DNA of 64,000 bases, from positions 22,785,462 to 22,849,461 of the forward strand of contig OY804589.1 of assembly GCA_963680875.1 (NCBI GenBank), in the 5' to 3' direction. The DNA comes from Bathymodiolus brooksi. Its lineage: Eukaryota > Mollusca > Bivalvia > Mytilida > Modiolidae. Both the position numbers and the translations under genes were made by a program. The notes under the pieces are model-generated. The model was not told the DNA's origin. It was given only the letters and a program-made list of their open reading frames with translations, and made no database searches. Numbering within the stretch: position 1 is the first letter of the stretch; every line of letters starts with the position of its first letter. Positions 32,097 to 44,230 of the stretch are shown here, in pieces.

Positions 32097-33904
32097 TATT
32101 GACATTTAGGCAATTTCTTAATTCTCATATGGCGTCCTATACAATATATTTTGATTATTACATAGTAAGCAACTATTGACTATGTCCATATTATTTAAAG
32201 CACTAATTATAGTTGTTCTAATCTATTGATTAGTCATTGCTTTTATTCTGTCCATTCCGTGCCGATTTGGACTCTACAATTAACTAACTTCCGGTATTTC
32301 GGTAGTTTGACCTTGACATCTCGAAGGGATTCATGATTACGACGAAATTTCACATGTCGTTTGTGCATTTTACGCCTTTTTGATTGAATAATCAAAAGAC
32401 TTGAAAATGTCAATAATGATTGAAAATATTTCCTTAATTATACATTGAAATCATACTGAAATGATGAAATGTAAGCAGTGTTCTCCTTTTGCCTTTCCAA
32501 GTAAGTCGATTGTGCAAATTTTGAAAGTAAAAACAAATCTCAGCTTACATACATTATGTGATAATTTGTCTCTTCAAATTTTAAAACAAATAAAGATAAT
32601 GGAGAAGGTAAACACTAATCATAACACTACAACTATTAATTTATTATTTTTATACTCTACATTGTCGTTCTTGTCTCTTTTGTGTATAGAACGTGGCATT
32701 CTCGGAACACGAGACTTTCATGTATCCCTATATTGTATCGGTTCGTCTCTTCAAAACTAACAGTCACTCCTGATTTCTACCCCATAGCACATGAACTAGG
32801 TCATATTCCTATATCTCATAGTTATTTTAGAGTGGAGTAGCACTACAGATGTCTCTAGTTGATCACTGCTTGTCTTTTCGGCCATTGTATTATATGTTCT
32901 TCTTCGTTTTACAGTTTCTCATTATCCCTTTAGTATCAAATTTTCGATAATAAATAAAATAAATCGTAAGATTGGAAAGCCATAATATTTTTTGCAAACA
33001 AAAATCAGACAGCATAAAACAAACCAGCTTATGTTAACTGAAAGATATTAATTTCATGACCGGTACCTCTATTGGAAAAGGCAATGTTATCTTGACTGAT
33101 TTATGTCACACCGATATCTATTAAAATTGTAGAAAACTAGACCGTGGTTTCTAACTCAACAAGGCAGTTTACATTTTGAGTGAATCATAACACCTTTTTT
33201 TTAACACCAATATCACAGATTTTATTCAGTATTTCTTGTTACATTTTTACTTCAGAGTCCAAGTTCCTCTGAAGTATCCCTGTGAAATTCAGTTTTGACT
33301 ATCCAGGGAAATATTCAAAACTATAATTACATATAAAGCTATACTAAATAATTCTAACATTTTCTATTGCATACAGTATGATCACAGTTTATTTAATATA
33401 TTCTTGAACAATGAATTAATTCCTAGTAATTTATTTTCCTTCATTTTTCTTTGAAATTCATTTTTAAATAACAGATAAACATAAATTTTCTTTGTCTTAA
33501 TGTTAATCTAGTCTTGTCTTTCAATTGTATCAAAACCTGTTGTTCCTTTATTATAAAAAGAAAGCTTAAGCAGTGACGATCAACAATTCCAGCAATATTA
33601 ACAAAACGAACAAATATAATGTCACATTAAACCATTGAATATTAAGGCAATCACCATACACGACGTTCGAAATCCAGGTCCCGACTTGGGCGAGACGCAA
33701 CTATATGACGGAGTTGAACTAGTTAACAAAAAAAAAGTAACGAAAACCTGCACAGATTCGATGTCGCTCAAAAGACCACACACATGACAACACAAACTTA
33801 CCCAGTACAATGGCAGGGACAATGAGCGCTCGTAGATAAGTGTCAACTAGTTAAGAAGGAACAATATATTGGTTAAAGACCATTTCTCTTTGTGTTCGTA
33901 TGTT
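32097..33904. other. Spacer without a supported gene
   Basis: AT-rich. A partial R1 tail lies at 32868-32945 (ttcggccattgtattatatg). A 99-residue frame at 32461-32760 and a minus frame at 33622-33846 have no recognisable content. Confidence 0.5.
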
Positions 33905-34076
33905 TTCAGATTTAGCTATGATTTAGTGAGATTCGTGTTACTCGATCTTTAGTTTTATTTGTATGTTTTGTAGATCGTTGTTTGTCCTTTTATACTTTTT
34001 CATTTGGCCATTGAGTTGTTTGTCCTTCCTCGATATACGGATTCTGGTTGACCCTTTGGTAACTTCAAACTCTTCT
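33905..34076 (+). repeat. Dispersed repeat R1, 5'-truncated
   Basis: Begins at 'agtgagattcgtgttactcg' and keeps the T-rich tail to 'cttcaaactcttctt'. Confidence 0.75.
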
Positions 34077-34141
34077 TATCCATTATATGTATTGACTTTG
34101 TATACATTAATCTTTATCCTTATCAATGAAACTATAAACAA

Positions 34142-34345
34142 AATATAGTATATGAATCTGACGATCATGATAGTGCTTGTACAAAGTCAGGACATTTGCC
34201 GGAAGTCGTTTCTGTGTTGAGGTTTGACACAATAATGGTTTGTGTAGTTTGCTGCATTGTCGACCACTACTCTTTAATATCTTAATGTTAAAGTGAGTCA
34301 CTGTGTTCGAATAGCGTCATTATTGAATAAAAATGCCCCTCCCCC
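34142..34345 (+). repeat. Dispersed repeat R5, simple copy
   Basis: Matches the flanks of the 40-bp minisatellite at 35262 ('gtcgtttctgtgttgaggtt', 'gcgtcattattgaataaaaa'). This copy has a single unit where the other has about seven. Confidence 0.65.
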
Positions 34346-34735
34346 ATCCCTCTCAAATTGAAAAGAGAAAAGAGAAAAGAGAGTTGCGCAGAGCGGTTAG
34401 TATTATGTATAAGACAATCATATAGTATGATGGGGAACACGTTGTGGTTTTTATAACATAAAAAAGCATAAAGGCTCATTTCAAACAATTGTAAGGAAAT
34501 TGAGGGGTGTAGGTTTTTGGGAAAAAAACAATATGGTTATTTCACTGAAATTGTAATCCAAATCAGTACTATTGTCTACACTAGAGTTGACCCTATAGTA
34601 TGTGTATTTGTTATGTATGTTATTATTGTAACATTTCTAAAACAGAACTGACGTCCTTGAAGTTTCTGTTTCGCTAATTATTTCGTATGTTCGATGGATT
34701 CTATTTATGCATTTTTGAGTAATTTAGTTACTAAT

Positions 34736-34960
34736 AGTGCATAGATTAACGTATTCTAGAGCTTGTCCCCGGTACAGTGATTTTCTGGACAGAGGTCAGC
34801 TGCTGACGCAAAACCTTCTAAACCAACGCTACGTTGCTCTTAGGTTGAAATCATTGCTACAGAAATTCTACGGTCGTCATCACAATTTGGTTGACCGCTA
34901 CGAAATATCCATATTTTCAAATGACAATGGATCTCAGGGAAACCATAGACATGGTAGTGT
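34736..34960 (+). pseudogene. Reverse-transcriptase C-terminal fragment (second YIDD lineage)
   Basis: The frame reads RLTYSRACPRYSDFLDRG, LLNQRYVALRLKSLLQKF, YGRHHNLVDRYEIS, the part that follows the catalytic palm in the same RT class as 57002-57581 (compare RASSNYSDFLKRH, LLDQGYKKIRLIRSLKKF). No catalytic motif is included. It is a 5'-truncated relic. Confidence 0.65.
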
Positions 34961-35121
34961 TATGTATTTGAGTTCGGGATTGTCGATGTTCTTTTTAGGT
35001 TGTTCGTTCTATAATTAAAGTTTGAGATCAACAAACGTCTTTTTAGTCTAAACCGAACTCCGACTTATTTCCACGATTTGTGGTGCCAAATAGGACCCAC
35101 GTTATTCACAAAGCAAGTCAG

Positions 35122-35207
35122 GCATCACAATCTGGTTGACCGTTACGAAATAACCATATTTTCAAATGTCAATGGATCTCATGGAAACCATAGACATGAT
35201 ATTATCA
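35122..35207 (+). repeat. Duplicate of the end of the RT fragment
   Basis: Repeats 34878-34960 (catcacaattggttgaccg type sequence through 'gaaaccatagacatg') with several changes. Confidence 0.75.
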
Positions 35208-35261
35208 GATTATGACGTTCACTAGTCTGCTTGACCTAAGTCAGGACATTGATTTCCATTG

Positions 35262-35536
35262 ACTTTTGTCTATGTCGTTTCTGTGTTGAGGCTTGACATT
35301 GACATTTGTCTATGCCGTTTCTGTGTTGAGGCTTGACATTGACATTTGTCTATGTCGTTTCTGTGTTGAGGCTTGACATTGACATTTGTCTATGTCGTTT
35401 CTGTGTTGAGGCTTGACATTGACATTTGTCTATGTCGTTTCTGTGTTGAGGCTTGACATTGACATTTGTCTATGTCGTTTCTGTGTTGAGGCTTGACATT
35501 GACATTTGTCTATGTCGTTTCTGTGTTCAGGCTTGA
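35262..35536 (+). repeat. 40-bp minisatellite, about 7 copies
   Basis: The unit is made of 'tgtctatgtcgtttctgtgt' and 'tgaggcttgacattgacatt'. Most copies are identical, indicating recent expansion. Confidence 0.9.
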
Positions 35537-35827
35537 CACAGGAATGGTTCTGGTAGTTGCTTGTCTTTCCGATCATCACTCTTTAGCCATTTAATGTTGC
35601 TGCTAACAAGGAAGCTACAGAACCAAGGGTTTCTAGTGGTTAAGTTGAAGTCCTTTCACCATACATGACTTATCAATGAGTTTATTACAGCTTTTGATTA
35701 CTCCTTTTGGTATCGTCAAACCTTTCTTTCTAAACTGGCGTCACTATTGAATAAAAAACCCATTTACATCCCTACCCGTATTTAATTCTTTATGTCTTTA
35801 GCGAGGAGTGCCAACAGCCCATGTAGG

Positions 35828-37945
35828 CCACGGGCTGAGATAGCCTACCGTGCACCCTCCCACCTTCGAATCCCACTAAATTTGTTTTTGTCCTTTGACA
35901 TGTCCTTTTGAAAAAAAATCATGTTAACATTGAATATTTTGGGACGAACTTACATTTTTGAGCCCTTTTTTTACATCCTTTCGACAATTTTGCCGGATTT
36001 TTTCATTCTTCACTGTTGCTGAGGTCTTGTAGTTTATGAACAACTATTAGAATATAAAAACTGGGGTTTGGTGGATAGCTGATTATATTATCGTTCAAAT
36101 GAATACAAGTTATTAATATTTTATGAAGTTCAGTAATCGTAGGAGGCAAAAAATATATCCCTACCCCTGATAAAATTGCGTAAAAACCGAGATTTTTCGC
36201 CTTTTGTTTTGAATAGACAAAATATTACACAACTTTGATGATATTTTTATATTGCATTTACGTAAAATTAAACCCATTACATCATCAAAAAACATGCTTT
36301 GTAGTGTAGATTGCAGAAAAATGGAATATTATGATTTTTGCCGATTTTAGCTCTATTCAGCCCAAAGCACGTAATATCTTTTTCATAATATAAATTGACA
36401 ACCAAATTATTCATCTGTCGTGTGAAGTTAAGTTATGGAGACATCTTAAAATAAAATTTGTTCTAGTACCACCCTGTATAGGGCTTCTAGCGGCAAAATA
36501 TTACCCTTACCCTGCCGAAAATCGCATAATATTTTCTCATCAGTATAGATAAGGACTTTACAGTTTTGTCTGTTGTTAATTTAGATAAATGTTCTTAAAC
36601 AACACGGAAGAAACATTAAATTAATTAATTTCTCAATATTGCCCCATTTTATAGTCCAGTTAACTATATATTTAATAAATTTACACAGATCAAGATTATA
36701 AAGAGCAAAAAATTAGTTTTGGCGTTCTTCCGTCACCGACATTATCCGTGAAGTTCTAGTTTCAGATACTTGTACAGAAGTCTTTGGTTTAATACCAAAT
36801 TAGTTTGATCACAGTCGCTTGAATTTCAATGATTTAAATAAAAAAAAGAGTACAAAAATATAGTATATAGGGGAAGTTATGAAATGCATTTTTGCGCCAA
36901 AATCTAAACGGACGCAAAGTGATTCGCTTCGTGAACATTTTTCTACACTGGACATGTTTTTTTATACATCCGTATTGTAAGAACCTTCATTCCGAGCATT
37001 TTACAAACGTAACGGTCATTTTTTCACTGACGTTCAGCCACGGGGGCTTGCTACGATTTTTTCCCACTCTACTCTATAAAACCACAAGGGAGGAATCTCA
37101 AATGCCAAATTGCCATACAACACTTTTTCAAAATAGTTTTGTATCGGTGTCTTGACCTGATTCGCCATAATATTGGTACCCATTTGAAGCATAATAAATA
37201 TATTTTTGATATTCCTATTCCTTTTTGTCATGATCTTTACCTATCTGCAACTTTAAAGCAATTTTTAACAGAATTTGCAGCACGCTACAACCTCCTCCGT
37301 CATGTTTAAATGTCAATACCGGGCCGAATTCTTACGTGCGATTTGATTGGTCGGTTATTTTTAGGTAATGTGTTAACAGCAGTTTATTATCATGAGTTAA
37401 AGGTAAGAGTCACACATAGGGCGAAAGTCTGAAATTCTCATTTTTTCCTTTGCCACTATTTTAATTCTCAAAATCACAGACCAATCAACACATTCTTTGC
37501 AATCTATTTGTTTGGTTTAGTATAAAATAAAATCGCAGTTTATTACGAAATATTTTCTTATCTAAACTTTTAAGGGAAAAAATGTCTTTTTTTTTCATTT
37601 CAGGAAGGGGAGGGGTTTTTCACGTCTGACAAAATTTGATACCCCCAAAGTGTATATATCTTGTATTCAATTGAAAGGTAATACTATAAGTTTTCATTTG
37701 ATATACTTTGAAGACTGTTTAGTATACATTTAATGCTCGCAAAGACAAAAATTGAAAAAAATCAAAAAATCCTCAAAAAGCTGCGACAGGGTGTAAATAT
37801 TAGCCTCGAACGGCAAGTTCGTCCCAACATTTTCAATGTTAACATGTTTTTTTCTTTAAGGGGATATATAGGAGGACTTCAAAACATATGTTAACATGGA
37901 AGGTGGGGGGGGGGGGGGGGGGGATGCTAGCCCACGGACTAATGG
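35828..37945. repeat. Old degenerate large inverted repeat
   Basis: The outer parts are inverse to each other: 35918-35955 (catgttaacattgaatattt ... gggacgaactt) against 37809-37850. Weaker inverse similarity extends outward to the poly-G tract at about 37908 and inward several hundred bases (ttcaa.tgaatacaag at about 36094 against 37665). The interior also shows direct repetition of 'ggcaaaa.tat..ccctaccc' near 36145 and 36490. No gene recognised; an 87-residue frame at 36892-37155 is unassigned. Confidence 0.55.
37904..37924. repeat. Poly-G tract
   Basis: About 20 consecutive G residues at the right edge of the degenerate inverted repeat; the left edge carries a C-rich counterpart. Confidence 0.85.
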
Positions 37946-38364
37946 TTACGAGCGGTTTTCCTCAAAATACATACATGAATACATAATTTCAAACAATATA
38001 ATGGTTAATACAAATATTGAAATGACAACACAATATATACAAGACAAGACAACTCACACACACTCGCGTTAAATGACAAAAAAAATTAACAAAGATTTGA
38101 CTGATGTGATATTGATTTAATTAGGAGAACACAAACAAAACAATTATTATGCAGGGGGATTAGCGTGAACATCTTTTTATAGATTTAATGTACTGAAAAA
38201 CGCATTCAAAAAGTCAGTTGTGATTAATATTGACAGATAGATCGTTACTTCCTTCAGTCATGATTTTACTTGGACATGGGGATGGCCATTATGCATAAGA
38301 CAATCATAGTGCGATGGGGAAGGGAGGGGGACAAATTATTTTCATATAACGTAAAGTATTCCTT
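37946..38364. other. No recognisable feature
   Basis: AT-rich sequence. Confidence 0.45.
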
Positions 38365-38715
38365 CAATTAATTGTACAAAAAGTTGAAGATGCCAAGGGG
38401 TAATCAAAAGACGTACATTAAAGAAGGATATACAATACAATGGCAAAAATAAAAAGAATAATAGGAGTAAAAATGATCCACAGAACGATACATACTGAGC
38501 AACAATTAACCCACAAAAAGCGAAGGTGAGCAACTCATGTGCTCTGGAAGGGAAAGGAAAGCAGTTCCTGCTCCACTTGTCAATACAATGACCAAATGAA
38601 AAATTTTAAAACGAGTAACAATAACCCACAAAGAAATTAACAGAAATATAAATATTCAAAACAAAAACCGTGGTAAGCGGTTCCTGCTCCACTAGTGACA
38701 CCCGTCGTGTTACTG
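38365..38715 (-). repeat. Dispersed repeat R1, minus strand (two pieces)
   Basis: 38365-38580 is a reverse R1 copy ending 'gcagttcctgctccacttgt'; 38672-38712 repeats the first bases of another reverse copy ('ctgctccactagtgacaccc'). The arrangement mirrors 3318-3575. Confidence 0.7.
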
Positions 38716-38805
38716 TTAAACGACTCTAACATCACCTGATATGTAAATTATGTTGGACACCAGTATACGTAAATAAACACAACTGAGATAAATATATATT
38801 TTTCT

Positions 38806-38910
38806 TGATATCTGGCTTTCTAATCTCCTGATTTTGAACAACCTGATGAAGACTATTCCAGGAATGCGTCGTGCGCACTAAAATAGATATCTACGTTTTT
38901 AAGACATGTA
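38806..38910 (+). repeat. R2 fragment
   Basis: 'tggctttctaatctcctgat' followed by 'cctgatgaagactattccag' and 'gcgtcgtgcgcactaa'. Confidence 0.7.
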
Positions 38911-39470
38911 CTCCCTGCAAAACAAATGGGAGTAAAGACGTACCGAGCATCGTCTATAAGCAAGGGGGAGAAACAACACAAATAGTGTATTGATATTTGC
39001 TTGAAATATAAATAATATAGGGTTATTGCACTGATATTGAAGATTATTATGCTTTCTGTAAATTTCTTCTGTAATATAAGTTCATACGATATTTTGGCAT
39101 ATATCACAAAGAATTATATAGCGTTGATATACAATGCGAAAATAGTACATCTACTATGCCAGTTTCACGCGGGGAAGGTTGGGTTTTCAGCTGTCTGTCA
39201 AGCTATATATAGCTAGTCCACTTGCAAGGGGCCGGATCCAATCTGTCAATCTATCATAGTCGTCTATTATTCATGTTACTGTTTTTTAATACTTGTTATT
39301 GTTGTTAATTAAATTTCAAATTCAAAAATCTTTATATTTTTAAAGCCTTAAATGAAAAAAAGAATATTCTCACACTTTCAAGACTATCTGATCCAATATA
39401 TTAGTCACTAAAATCACTTTATTGTAATAGTTCTCAATATATTTTGTCTACATATAACGGTCAGCATAAT

Positions 39471-39578
39471 AATAATGTTGTGTTAGCAATGACTATGCCA
39501 TATAGTGGTTAGGGTTGTGCACTATGTCTTCAACCCTGACCACTATATTGGCATAGTCATTGCTAACACAACATTATT
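39471..39578. repeat. Near-perfect hairpin, 47-bp arms
   Basis: Arms 39471-39517 and 39531-39578 differ by one indel and one substitution; the loop is 13 bases. Probably a small foldback element. A second shorter palindromic stretch (ggaggaaaaatattcctcc) lies at about 39619-39637. Confidence 0.85.
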
Positions 39579-39677
39579 GTATAAATATTGTCCCGAGTTC
39601 GTGCAATATGATATACTGGGAGGAAAAATATTCCTCCATATTAGTGCAATAACCCCTTTATAATATATAATCAAATA

Positions 39678-39750
39678 TTTTCGCCATGTTGTTGTCTGTT
39701 CTTCGATATACCGATTCCAATTACATCTTTGGTATCTTCAAACTCTTCTT
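39678..39750 (+). repeat. R1 3' fragment
   Basis: 'gttgttgtctgttcttcgat' through 'cttcaaactcttctt'. Confidence 0.6.
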
Positions 39751-40118
39751 CTTAATAAAGCTTTGTGTAGCGCGACGGGGACACACGGTACCAGTATAAA
39801 CGCGGATGTGAAAGAGGAGAATATTAACAAATACTTGAACAGCACTTGTATCTGCTCCTTTCAGACAATTTGTAGTTGCTTTGATTTTTTTGTGCATTGC
39901 ATAATATACACAAAACATTATCTGTAATTTTTTCGCTTTGTAGACAAACGAGCGCTTTATCGATGGTATAATCTCATTCGCACATGCGCCGGTGAATGTG
40001 ACTGACTTTTCCATTGGCAGCATAAATTGTGTGCGACATTTTCCGCAAACGTAAATATAAATTACCGTCTTCCAATCAAGTATACTACCGTATTTGTACT
40101 CTTAGACATATCAGAATC

Positions 40119-40332
40119 GAAATAAATCATGGAAGCCAGAATGTGTTTTGAGTTTTAACATGGGTTGGCGGATATTAGTAAATTGTATCCCTCTCCTCTG
40201 GCTCGGGATAAAATACTAATATCCGCCAACTCATGTTAAAACTCCCAACACATTGGAGAGGGATAAAATTTACTAATATCCGCTAACCCATGTTAAAACT
40301 CAAAACATATTCTGGCTTCCATGATTTATTTC
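40119..40332. repeat. Foldback element with 78-bp arms
   Basis: Arms 40119-40196 and 40255-40332, with few mismatches, begin gaaataaatcatggaagcca. The spacer holds a third partial copy of the arm (40207-40251, 'actaatatccgccaactcat'), so several alternative stems are possible. Confidence 0.85.
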
Positions 40333-40907
40333 TTAAATATAAAATTATTTACCGAAAAATATTATCTCAAATTTCAATGCATGTTTTAATCAATACCATA
40401 GAGACAGACAAGCTTTGTTGATTTGCATTTATTTTACTGTTTGCTCAAGTAAGATTTACATGTATTCACTTTCACTTTTAACCACACATCGCCATCTTTT
40501 TATGTTTGTATTTTACAAGGAGTCATAAATTCAAGACGTTAAAATAACACATTTCTGTGAACGTTCTACCAATAAATCATTTCCTACATGATATTGAGAC
40601 ATCTGCTCTTTAGACCTATGACAATTACTTTTATGTAACGTGTTGTTGTGAACCTCCAAGTGTAAAGAGCTGTATGATGATGAGTGCTTAGCTTCCATAG
40701 ACCAATTTCCATCTGTTTAATAACTTTTTCACACTTACTTTTTTCACTTTCAATAATATTGTTTTCTGCGGTAAATAGATGTCAAAACAAAGATTTATGA
40801 TGTTCAGTTTTAGTAACTGATAATTAAGATGGCGGATTCAACATCATTTTGATCATGAAATATTATACTAGCTTATTTTTATTTTATATGACAAATAAAA
40901 CGTTATC
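40333..40907. other. No recognisable feature
   Basis: AT-rich spacer before R3. Confidence 0.5.
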
Positions 40908-41180
40908 AAATACCTGATTCACGTAGAGCGACAGAAAGAAACGGTAACAGTAGAAGCGTTGACTTCACAGATAACGCATTTGATAATGTTTAGAACGACG
41001 CTTTTGCAACTATTTTCAGACAATTTGGCAGTTGTTTTTGGACTTTTTAATATTGCAGGATAAACACAATATATATACATTGTCGTTAGAAATAAGGCTC
41101 GCTTCTCTACCTGTTTCTATAGCTCGTACAAATACATTTTATATTTTCCGACAATTTACGTATATTGTATATATACACTG
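40908..41180 (+). repeat. Dispersed repeat R3, second copy
   Basis: Pairs with 5055-5370; shorter by several internal deletions. Confidence 0.75.
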
Positions 41181-41199
41181 ACAACAGGTGTTTAACAAG

Positions 41200-42632
41200 A
41201 TAAGATTTTCCTTATTAATAACAATAGCGCTCTAAAAACAAGTAAACAAACAAATTAATGGCTTAGTGTAAAAATTGTTATTTCAATTCCAATTTCACGT
41301 TGTCTTAAAATGTATTTTATGCAACTAGAAGTAAAAAAAAAAATCCTAATTATTATCAATAGTGTTCTAGAAACAGGTAAACAAACAAATTTACGGCTTA
41401 GTGTAAAATATGTTATTTCAATTCCAATTTCACATTGTCTTAAGATATATTTTATGCAATTAGAAGTAAAAATATTTTCCTTAATAATAACAATAGTGCT
41501 CTAGAAACAAGTAAACAAACACATTTACGGCTTAGTGTAAATATTGTTATTTCAATTCATATGAGTCGGAGTTTCTTCAAAAGCTTGTAAAAGATAAGAA
41601 GATTCATGAGGCTAGAGCCTTTAATTTCACATACAGGTATATTGATGACGTTTTATCTATCAATAATTCTAGATTTGCAGAATTTCTTCCATTGATATAT
41701 CCTCCAGAGCTGGAAGTTAAAGAGACCACAGATACAGCTTCGTCCGCATCATTTTTGGACTTATACCTCGAATTTGACGACAGTGGTCAACTCAGTACTA
41801 AAATTTATGATAAACGGGACGACTTCAATTTTAAAATCATAAATTTTCCAAACATGTGCAGCAATATACCAACTTCTCTTGCATATGGTGTTTACATCTC
41901 GCAATTGATTCGCAATGCAAGGGCCAGTAGCACAATTATTCTGATTTCCTGAAACATCATCTTCATCTGAGAAACAGGCTACTGGACCAGGGCTATAAAA
42001 AGATTCGCCTTATTCGATCTCTTAAAAAGTTTATATTCCGTCTGCAGAAACGATTATAAGCGATGAATTTTCATATAGTGAAAATGTATAAAGATAAAGA
42101 AGTCAAGAAAAATGTCAAAAATATTTTTTTATCAATGTGTGACGTAAAAATATTTTTGACATTTACGACACTGAATATGGTACTGCTTTGACAACTATTA
42201 TACCTATTTTGTTCCTGTATTGAAATACTGTTATAGTGACAGCCGGAACCTTTGAACCGTAATGAGAGCGGGAGGTTTGGCGCTTTAAAGTCTGATTCAA
42301 CCCACCATTTCTTTAGAAATGCCAGTACCAAGTCAGGGTCATTACGGGTTTCACAGTTTTCCGGTTGTTGACTGATTTTGTCTGTTTGTATAATTATGAG
42401 TTTTGACTTTCCCTTTGTAAGATTGTTCGGAGTTCGGTAATTTTGTTATTACCCTTATTCACGTTGTCCTAAGATATATTTTATGCAATTAGAAGTAAAA
42501 ATATTTTCCTTAATAATAACAATAGTGCTCTAGAAACAAGTAAACAAACAAATTTACGGCTTAGTGTAAAAATTGTTATTTCAATTCTAATTTCTCGTTG
42601 TCTTAAGATGCATTTTATGCAATTAGAAGTAG
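41200..42632 (+). repeat. Tandem array of about 130-bp units, split by an RT insertion
   Basis: The units contain 'acaagtaaacaaacaaattt', 'cggcttagtgtaaa' and 'ttttatgcaattagaagtaa'. Successive 'caatag.gctct' words lie at 41222, 41357 and 41491, then 42520 after the 0.9-kb insertion at 41559-42458. Confidence 0.85.
41559..42458 (+). mobile_element. YIDD reverse-transcriptase element, copy 2 (5'-truncated, damaged)
   Basis: Matches 57022-57935. It encodes YESEFLQKLV, TYRYIDDVLSINN (the RT catalytic YxDD), LDLYLEFDDSGQLSTK, YDKRDDFNFK and AYGVYISQLI, then loses the frame at an extra CA near 41930. A 31-bp deletion between two 'tatattccg' copies (about 42035) removes part of the C-terminus. The tail ends at the common terminus gttattaccctta and the host array resumes at once, so both insertion boundaries are visible. 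No clear target duplication. Confidence 0.85.
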
Positions 42633-43116
42633 CAGCTGTTTTCACAAGGCATTACAGAATAGTAGAAATAAATTGACAATAATCTAATATTACAGGATTT
42701 ATTTTAACGCTACCAGACGAACGTTCATACATTTTAGACATGCGACGCCTTAAACGATGCAATACAATTTTCTTTAATTAGACATTTGGACGTTCTTTCT
42801 TTATAGAATGCAATGAAAACGAAGTAAAATACCAAAAAACCACTTAAAAGTCAGTTCAACAATTTAAAATGAATTGGCAAACACACTCCCACTGAATGTC
42901 ACTCAGTTCTGACCTCTATGACCTTGTTGTTGATCAACATCAATTAATCACGTGTGACGAGAAACAAATTCACGTTCCATTTACCGCAAATTTACTTAGC
43001 AGATTGTAATTTCTGTGATTCTTGCGGTGTAAATATGTCGATAATCATTTAACTTGCTCGCATGGGTAACAATATCTACTGAATACACTGTTAATGTACA
43101 ACACTAACACGAATCG
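42633..43116. other. No recognisable feature
   Basis: AT-rich sequence. Confidence 0.45.
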
Positions 43117-43212
43117 TGCGACAGGTCGGTGGTTTTCTCCGAGCACTCCGGTTTCCAATAAATCTGACCACTACGATAAAACTGATATATTGTTGAAAGT
43201 CGCACTAAGCAC
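43117..43212 (+). mobile_element. SINE-A 3' fragment
   Basis: 'gacaggtcggtggttttctc' through the core 'gatatattgttgaaagtcgc'. Confidence 0.7.
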
Positions 43213-43629
43213 CTAGCTCTAGCACGAACCTTGAACGAAAACATGCAACACAAGTTTGTTCAATAGTGACTTCGAATAAAAACGTGGATATCTGCAATAA
43301 CTTTCATCAGACATTCTCAGAGCGAATATTCTTGATGCCAAATAATTTGAAAGTCATTCGAAACAAGATAAAGGATAGCCAAAATCATCGAATGTCACCT
43401 ATGTCTGAGTGAGGATAATCTTAGTTTTTATAGCAATTTTAACATATGCCTGAGGGAACAGAACCTTAGTTTTAATAATAATTACATGATTTAGGAACTG
43501 TAAATTTAGATTTTACTCTGGCAAACTATTATTTCAATTATACATTTATTGTGTGCCTATATTGATGTAGGGCAAAATATACGTATTTCTGTATTTAACT
43601 TCTTCAGGGGTTTCCCATCCTATGCTAAT

Positions 43630-43792
43630 AGGGTTAAGGTTATGATGTTTAGCGCTACTTTCAATAATATTTCAGCTATATCGTGGAGGTCACTTTTATT
43701 GGTGGAGGAAACCGGAGTACCCAGAGAAAACCACCGACCTGTGGCAAGTCACTAGCAAACTTTATCACATAATGTTGTATCGAGTACACCTC
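43630..43792 (-). mobile_element. SINE-A, truncated in the tRNA-like head
   Basis: Reverse copy: 3' core, 'ggaggaaaccggagtaccca', then the body up to 'tcgagtacacctc', where it stops before the B box. Confidence 0.8.
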
Positions 43793-44076
43793 TATACTAA
43801 TGGAAAATAAATCCTATCATAAAATCTGGAATTTTACCAAACATTCGGATTATGTCATATTTTTATTGCATATACTGACGTATCTAATGATATATGTTTG
43901 CTTACGCAACAAACAAAACATTTCTGTCACTTCAACATAATTAAACACTCTAGAATAATATACAAGAAACAGAAAGAAAAACATATTAAAGAACATTTGT
44001 CTATGTTGATTGTCAGATTGGTTCAAATCACTCTTCACTATATATGATAAATGGTACCGTTCAATCCTTAAAAACT

Positions 44077-44230
44077 AACATTATGTGATAAAGGTTTTCA
44101 GTGACTTGCGACAGCTGATGGCTTTCTCCGTGTCCTATGGTTTCCTCCTCCAATACAACTGACCGCCACGATATAACTGAAATATTGTTGAAAGTGGCGG
44201 TATACACCATCAAACAAACAAACAAACAAA
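44077..44230 (+). mobile_element. SINE-A, 5'-truncated
   Basis: 'aacattatgtgataaaggtt' to the core and a (CAAA)n tail. Confidence 0.8.
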
